Origin: Chlorops oryzae
Taxonomy: Eukaryota > Arthropoda > Insecta > Diptera > Chloropidae
DNA length: 64,000 nt
Assembly (NCBI GenBank): GCA_020466095.1
Contig: CM035807.1
Span: forward strand, 108,268,906 to 108,332,905
Direction of reading: 5' to 3'
Below are positions 60,501-64,000 of this stretch, piece after piece (position 1 is the stretch's first letter; the number at the start of each line of letters is the position of its first letter). Position numbers and translations under genes: made by a program. The notes under the pieces were generated by a model, which had not been told where the DNA came from, ran no database searches, and was given only the letters and a program-made list of their open reading frames with translations.

Positions 60501-62930
60501 AACATTGTTTAAATGCAGTTTTTGTATGGAAATTTGACATTTAAACAATGTTTTAAATTAAAAATTTTATTATGAATATAAGGGGGTTAATCTTTTTTTA
60601 TTGCTAGTCAGCAGAATAAAGCAGAACGATACAAATCGCCGCAATATTTCTTGAAAACGTTGCGAAAATGCATAGAACAGGCAACGATTTCGCGATTGCA
60701 TGTTGCGCATTCAAGACGTTTCGCAACTTGGCGCAATTTGGGAACAGTCTATCGTATGCCAAAGAAGCTAGAAGATAAAAAAAAAAACTGTTCCCGCTTT
60801 CGCGATGAAGAGTTTCCGGTATTTTCTGTAGAAAATCATGCAATTTTTGTGATAATTTATCACTGATAAAGCATAAAAATTTCCTTGCTTCAGATTCTTT
60901 AAAGAGGGAATATTGTTTTGATATAATTATGATTAAAATTTTAAACAATTTTCCATTTAATTTTGCAGATGAAGAATCCGATGAAATTGATATTCGCAAC
61001 GCAAACGATTATTATATATTCATCCAGCGCAACGTTGAACGCCGCCACTTGCACGTTGTGTCCACCGATGATGATCCGAAAAATGAATCGAAGGAGAGCG
61101 AAAGTTCTTCGAAGTCGTCTCCATTGGACAAACTATTTCCAACAACTGCTGAGCATCCATTCGTTGAATGCGATAATTGTAACATGAAGCCGATCTCTGG
61201 TTTCCGTTATAAGTGCATTGAATGCAATAATTTCGATTTATGTCAACAATGCGAAGCTAAGCACTGCCATCCGGAGCACATGATGGTGCGTATGCCCAAT
61301 AATGGGTGCCCAAATGTTATTGAAACCTGGGTAACTGGCCGTTCTAGACGTTTACACAAGCGCGCCAGAGGCAATCAATGTCCTTTCATGCAAAATCCGC
61401 AAAATGAAATGCCTGCTGCTGGCTGCTGCAGCACCTGGTGGCGGTGATACCGAACGTCCTCATCATAGCCGACGTTCGCACAAACGTCGCGATTTGAATA
61501 CTGGTCTCCTGGGACACTTGTACACCATGATGCAAGATTTAGCCGAAGGTGGTGTTAGCAGCGAAAGTCCATGCAAGGCAGCAGATGCTGCTACTGAGAC
61601 TGCTTTTAAAGCAGCAGATGCTGCTACTGAGACTGCTTTTAAAGCAGCAGATGCTGCTGCTGAGAATGCTTTTAAAGCAGCGGATATTGCTGCTAAGAAT
61701 GCTTTTAAAGCAGCAGAGGCTGCTGCTGACACTGCTGCAAAAGCTGCTCAAGCTGCCACCGCTGCAGCTACCTCCAGTGCAGCTAAAGCTGCTTCGGAAG
61801 CTTTTCAAGCTGCCGCAGCCCAAACCCAGACCAACACTTCAAAGGCCACAGAGCAGGTAAGCTGGACATTGCGATAAATTGTAACGTCCTTGTAGTCCTT
61901 AATTAACCCGTGTTTTATTATTATTATTATTTTTTTTCCCCCTTAGTCACAACCCAAGACTCCACCAACCACTCCGAATGACTCTGGCATTAATGGAGAT
62001 ATCCCTACTACACCTGTAGTAAATACACCTTCTTTGGAAAATTTGGCGCAGTTCCTTGATCCGCAATATATGCGCGCCGGAATACAAATTCTCAACAATT
62101 TTAGCGAAATGTTCGCAAAAATGCTCGATCCAAACGATGGAGTTGGCTTGAATTGTCCATTCGCTGGAGCAGCTAACAACAACAACAATAATAATAATAA
62201 TAACAACAACGCCGAGCGTATGAGCTCAAGCGCTTCATCCACATCCACTCGAAATTCAGAACCAAATTCGAATCCAGTCGACATTGAAAACCCAGCAACA
62301 CCAGGAACTCCGGAAAAAGCTGCTGAACAGGCTAAGAAATCTGAAAATCAAGCACCCAGCAGCACAGTAAGCACACCACCAATTCCAGCTGGCGGCAGTG
62401 CAGCTAACGAATCACAAGCACCAGAGGAGGAGCATCATTCTCGCCGTTCGCAAAGCATTGAAGATAATGAATGGCAATTAATTGACAAGGCATTGAATGA
62501 GCCAGAGGCTGTTACATCTTCAACACCCAAATCGAGTGCTCAATCAATTGACTATGTACAGCTTAGCAAGGAGCTAAAGGCGCACATTGAACAAGAGCAA
62601 AAACGTGAGAAATTATCAAAAGGAATACAAACACCCCCACCAGATGCCTCTGCGCCAGCTCCAAACAAGAGCGTTGAGAAAACTGAGGCTTCCACTAGTG
62701 CTGACGCCGCAACACAGAACCCTGTTCCACAACCACGTGCAACTGCACCCGATGAGAAGCGCGCTGTACTCGTCCACCACGCTGATCCACGTATCAACAA
62801 TGCCGTTAACGCAATGATGGCTATGGGCTTTAGCAACGAAGGAGCCTGGTTGACCCAACTCTTGGAATCGGTCAATGGAAATATACCCGAAGCATTGGAT
62901 CTGATGAACGCTGCACAACGCAACAAATAA
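57555..62930 (+). CDS. ref(2)P: ref(2)P, p62/SQSTM1-type selective autophagy receptor (one-base frame disruption)
   Basis: Coding exons are 57555-57714 (donor G|GTAAGT), 60969-61856 (acceptor TTTTGCAG, donor CAG|GTAAGC) and 61947-62930 (acceptor CCCCCTTAG). The PB1 domain, about residues 5-75, has the basic Lys7 in MKVTYHRGG and an acidic OPCA motif after YWIDEESDEID. The ZZ finger, 116-162, has Cys121, 124, 136, 139, 145, 148 and terminal His. An alanine-rich 11-residue repeat region (61575-61772), poly-Asn, a LIR (DNEWQLIDKAL) and a C-terminal UBA (AMMAMGFSNEGAWL) follow. The family binds ubiquitinated cargo via UBA, polymerises via PB1 and links to Atg8 via LIR. As given, frame 1 stops at 61447. 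The frame with LIR and UBA resumes if one base in the GCTGGCTG stretch near 61421 is surplus, which would give 676 residues. Intron 1 (3.25 kb) is full of repeats. Confidence 0.92.
58314..58602. mobile_element. MITE within MITE in ref(2)P intron 1
   Basis: The outer ends CCCCCTTATTCATAATC and its complement are flanked by TTA on both sides. The inner element 58395-58564 has ends AGGGGTATTCACAAAGGCGT and complement, and splits the AACAAT/GTTT centre of the outer hairpin with a duplicated AAT. A 3-bp TTA duplication is typical of PIF/Harbinger MITEs. Confidence 0.7.
59700..60600. repeat. 130-bp tandem array derived from MITE ends
   Basis: The marker CCGTACTGCA recurs at 59861, 59991, 60121, 60250 and 60380, giving five units of 129-130 bp. 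Each unit joins a GATTATGAATAAGGGGG MITE end to a CCGTACTGCACGAAACTGCC module and a TTTAAACAATGTTTTAAA hairpin. At about 60431-60480 the module appears inverted, and a reversed MITE end closes the array. It lies wholly within ref(2)P intron 1. Confidence 0.85.
61575..61772 (+). repeat. 33-bp coding tandem repeat in ref(2)P
   Basis: Six in-frame 11-residue units, KAADAATETAF and variants (KAADAAAENAF, KAADIAAKNAF, KAAEAAADTAA). The first copies are nearly identical in DNA, so expansion looks recent. The block lies between the ZZ finger and the LIR. Its complement gives long spurious ORFs. Confidence 0.9.
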
Positions 62931-63544
62931 TTTGTCTTTTTCGTTCCATACTTTATATATGACTTGAACTGTAATATTGGGTGGCTTTGCTTTAAATTGA
63001 ATATGGTCTATTTTTTTTTTTTTTTTTTTTTTCTATTTTAATTTCGTCTTTTGTTCTTAATGTATCGTCGTATGGGGTTTTCTAAGCACTTGTAAGGAAC
63101 TCTAATTAACGGATGTCCTGTTTTGGTCTGAAGTTTTTGAAGAATGTAAGGTTTTTATTTCGTTGGTTTCATTTTTTTTTTTTATGTTATGTATTTGCTT
63201 GTAGTGAATGTTTTCACAAGAAACTATATTTAACCAAAATAAGCATATATATATATAGAAACGTATGCATATATAACTATATCGTTTCATCGGTTCAATG
63301 TTCAATGAATCAGTAGCATGTAGAAAAGTATTTCAAAAAAAAAATTTTAAATGTTAATATACATACTCCTTTAAAAAAATTTGATGTATTACACTGTATC
63401 GCATGTCTCGCAAGTCCTGACTTGTTCTTTAAGCTGGATTTAACTCCCAAGAATTGATATTCTGAGATTTAAAGATGAGCTTAACAATTCAGCGGTCAAC
63501 GTTCGATCCCGCTTCTTAAAATCAAAATATGATTCACGGAATGA
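62931..63544 (+). other. 3' UTR and flank of ref(2)P
   Basis: A T-rich stretch with a long poly-T run at 63010-63032 and an ATATAT run near 63245. No clear AATAAA was found, so the polyadenylation site is not placed. Confidence 0.4.
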
Positions 63545-64000
63545 TTAAGGGGGTCTTCTCATTGAGCAACTTTTTTTTTCGACTTTTTTTTTGCATTTAT
63601 TTATAGCTTGGGTAGTTGTGAATATGCCCCTAAAAGGATTTTTTGAAATTCGAAATAGTTTAGAGGATATAGCCTTCTTTGTCGAGCAAGATCTGCGCTA
63701 AAACGAGTAATTTTTGCGTTGCTTCAAACTTTAAACGCGTTTATCTCGAAACCACGTTTTTCGAACTGGCGGCCATGATATCTCCAGTTCAACTGAACCG
63801 ATTTTCATGAAACAAAGTGGAATCGACGCAGAATTGTCACCATTCTCGGGTGAACCTCGACTATAATTTTAAAAAATTTTTTACTGTTTTTTTTGTACAC
63901 TAAACTACAAAAAAAAAGCCCGAAATTGAAATTTTTTTTTGAATGGCCGCCATTTTGTCAAAAAAAATCACAAAATTAAGCTTGAGGTTCACCCGAGAAT
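63545..64000. mobile_element. Second copy of the TTAA foldback element, cut by the window edge
   Basis: It starts TTAAGGGGGTCTTCTCATTG and matches the first ~110 bases of the element at 45192 (ATAGCTTGG, CTAAAAGGATTTTT), then sequence like 46150-46450 (CATTTCGTA/CATTTTGTC, CCGATTTT). The right end lies beyond the window. Confidence 0.65.

Noticed and set aside
61463..61860. Overlapping Ala/Ser/Leu-rich ORFs on both strands of ref(2)P exon 2
   Set aside because: Shadows of the 33-bp coding repeat in other frames.

Overview
The window is eukaryotic, AT-rich and intron-bearing, with many non-autonomous transposons, and reads as a higher dipteran genome. The best organism marker is a complete ref(2)P gene (the fly p62/SQSTM1 autophagy receptor, with PB1, ZZ, LIR and UBA domains) at the right end. 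Two ADAMTS-like (ADAMTSL) matrix-protein genes of the lonely-heart/nolo type fit this. Abundant TACATA/CATACA microsatellites suggest an acalyptrate fly such as a tephritid; that last step is inference.

Layout from left to right. (1) At 462-1329 (+) and 2590-3408 (-) lie two tail-to-tail, TATA-driven genes for small, cysteine-free, helical secreted proteins. Each has one short phase-0 intron just after the signal peptide and three diverged internal repeats. I do not recognise the family. (2) At 8207-17711 (-) are the first three coding exons of ADAMTSL gene 1: a split signal peptide, a Ser/Thr-rich stretch and the start of the first TSP1 domain. The last exon ends in an open splice donor and no later exon is visible to its left, so the gene should run off the left edge, which would place the two secreted-protein genes inside one of its introns. 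(3) 17712-36268 is intergenic and rich in repeats. (4) At 36269-52424, possibly starting at 57311 (-), is ADAMTSL gene 2, complete to its C-terminal PLAC domain. It has two apparent 5' ends: a long form with TSP1 and Cys-rich exons, and a short form with its own signal-peptide exon at 38741. (5) At 57555-62930 (+) is ref(2)P in three coding exons. A one-base frame disruption near 61421 separates the PB1-ZZ half from the LIR-UBA half.

The two ADAMTSL genes look like tandem paralogues: the TSP1 exon of each ends in the same codon phase at the same place in the domain. Both should act outside the cell in basement membrane or matrix. ref(2)P acts in the cytoplasm in selective autophagy and is functionally unrelated; it may share a short divergent promoter region with ADAMTSL gene 2.

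Much of the rest is mobile DNA. Several insertions can be read directly from target-site duplications: a 1.7-kb hAT-like element inside a MITE; a 910-bp hAT element carrying a ~115-bp minisatellite; two hAT MITEs inserted side by side at the same octamer; an A-tailed retroposon with a 12-bp duplication; a tRNA-derived SINE; a triple-nested foldback with TTAA ends; an inverted pair of helentron-like elements; and a repeat family whose conserved flanks enclose different simple-sequence cores. No CRISPR array, rRNA gene or functional tRNA was seen. All splice sites were read by eye without transcript support.
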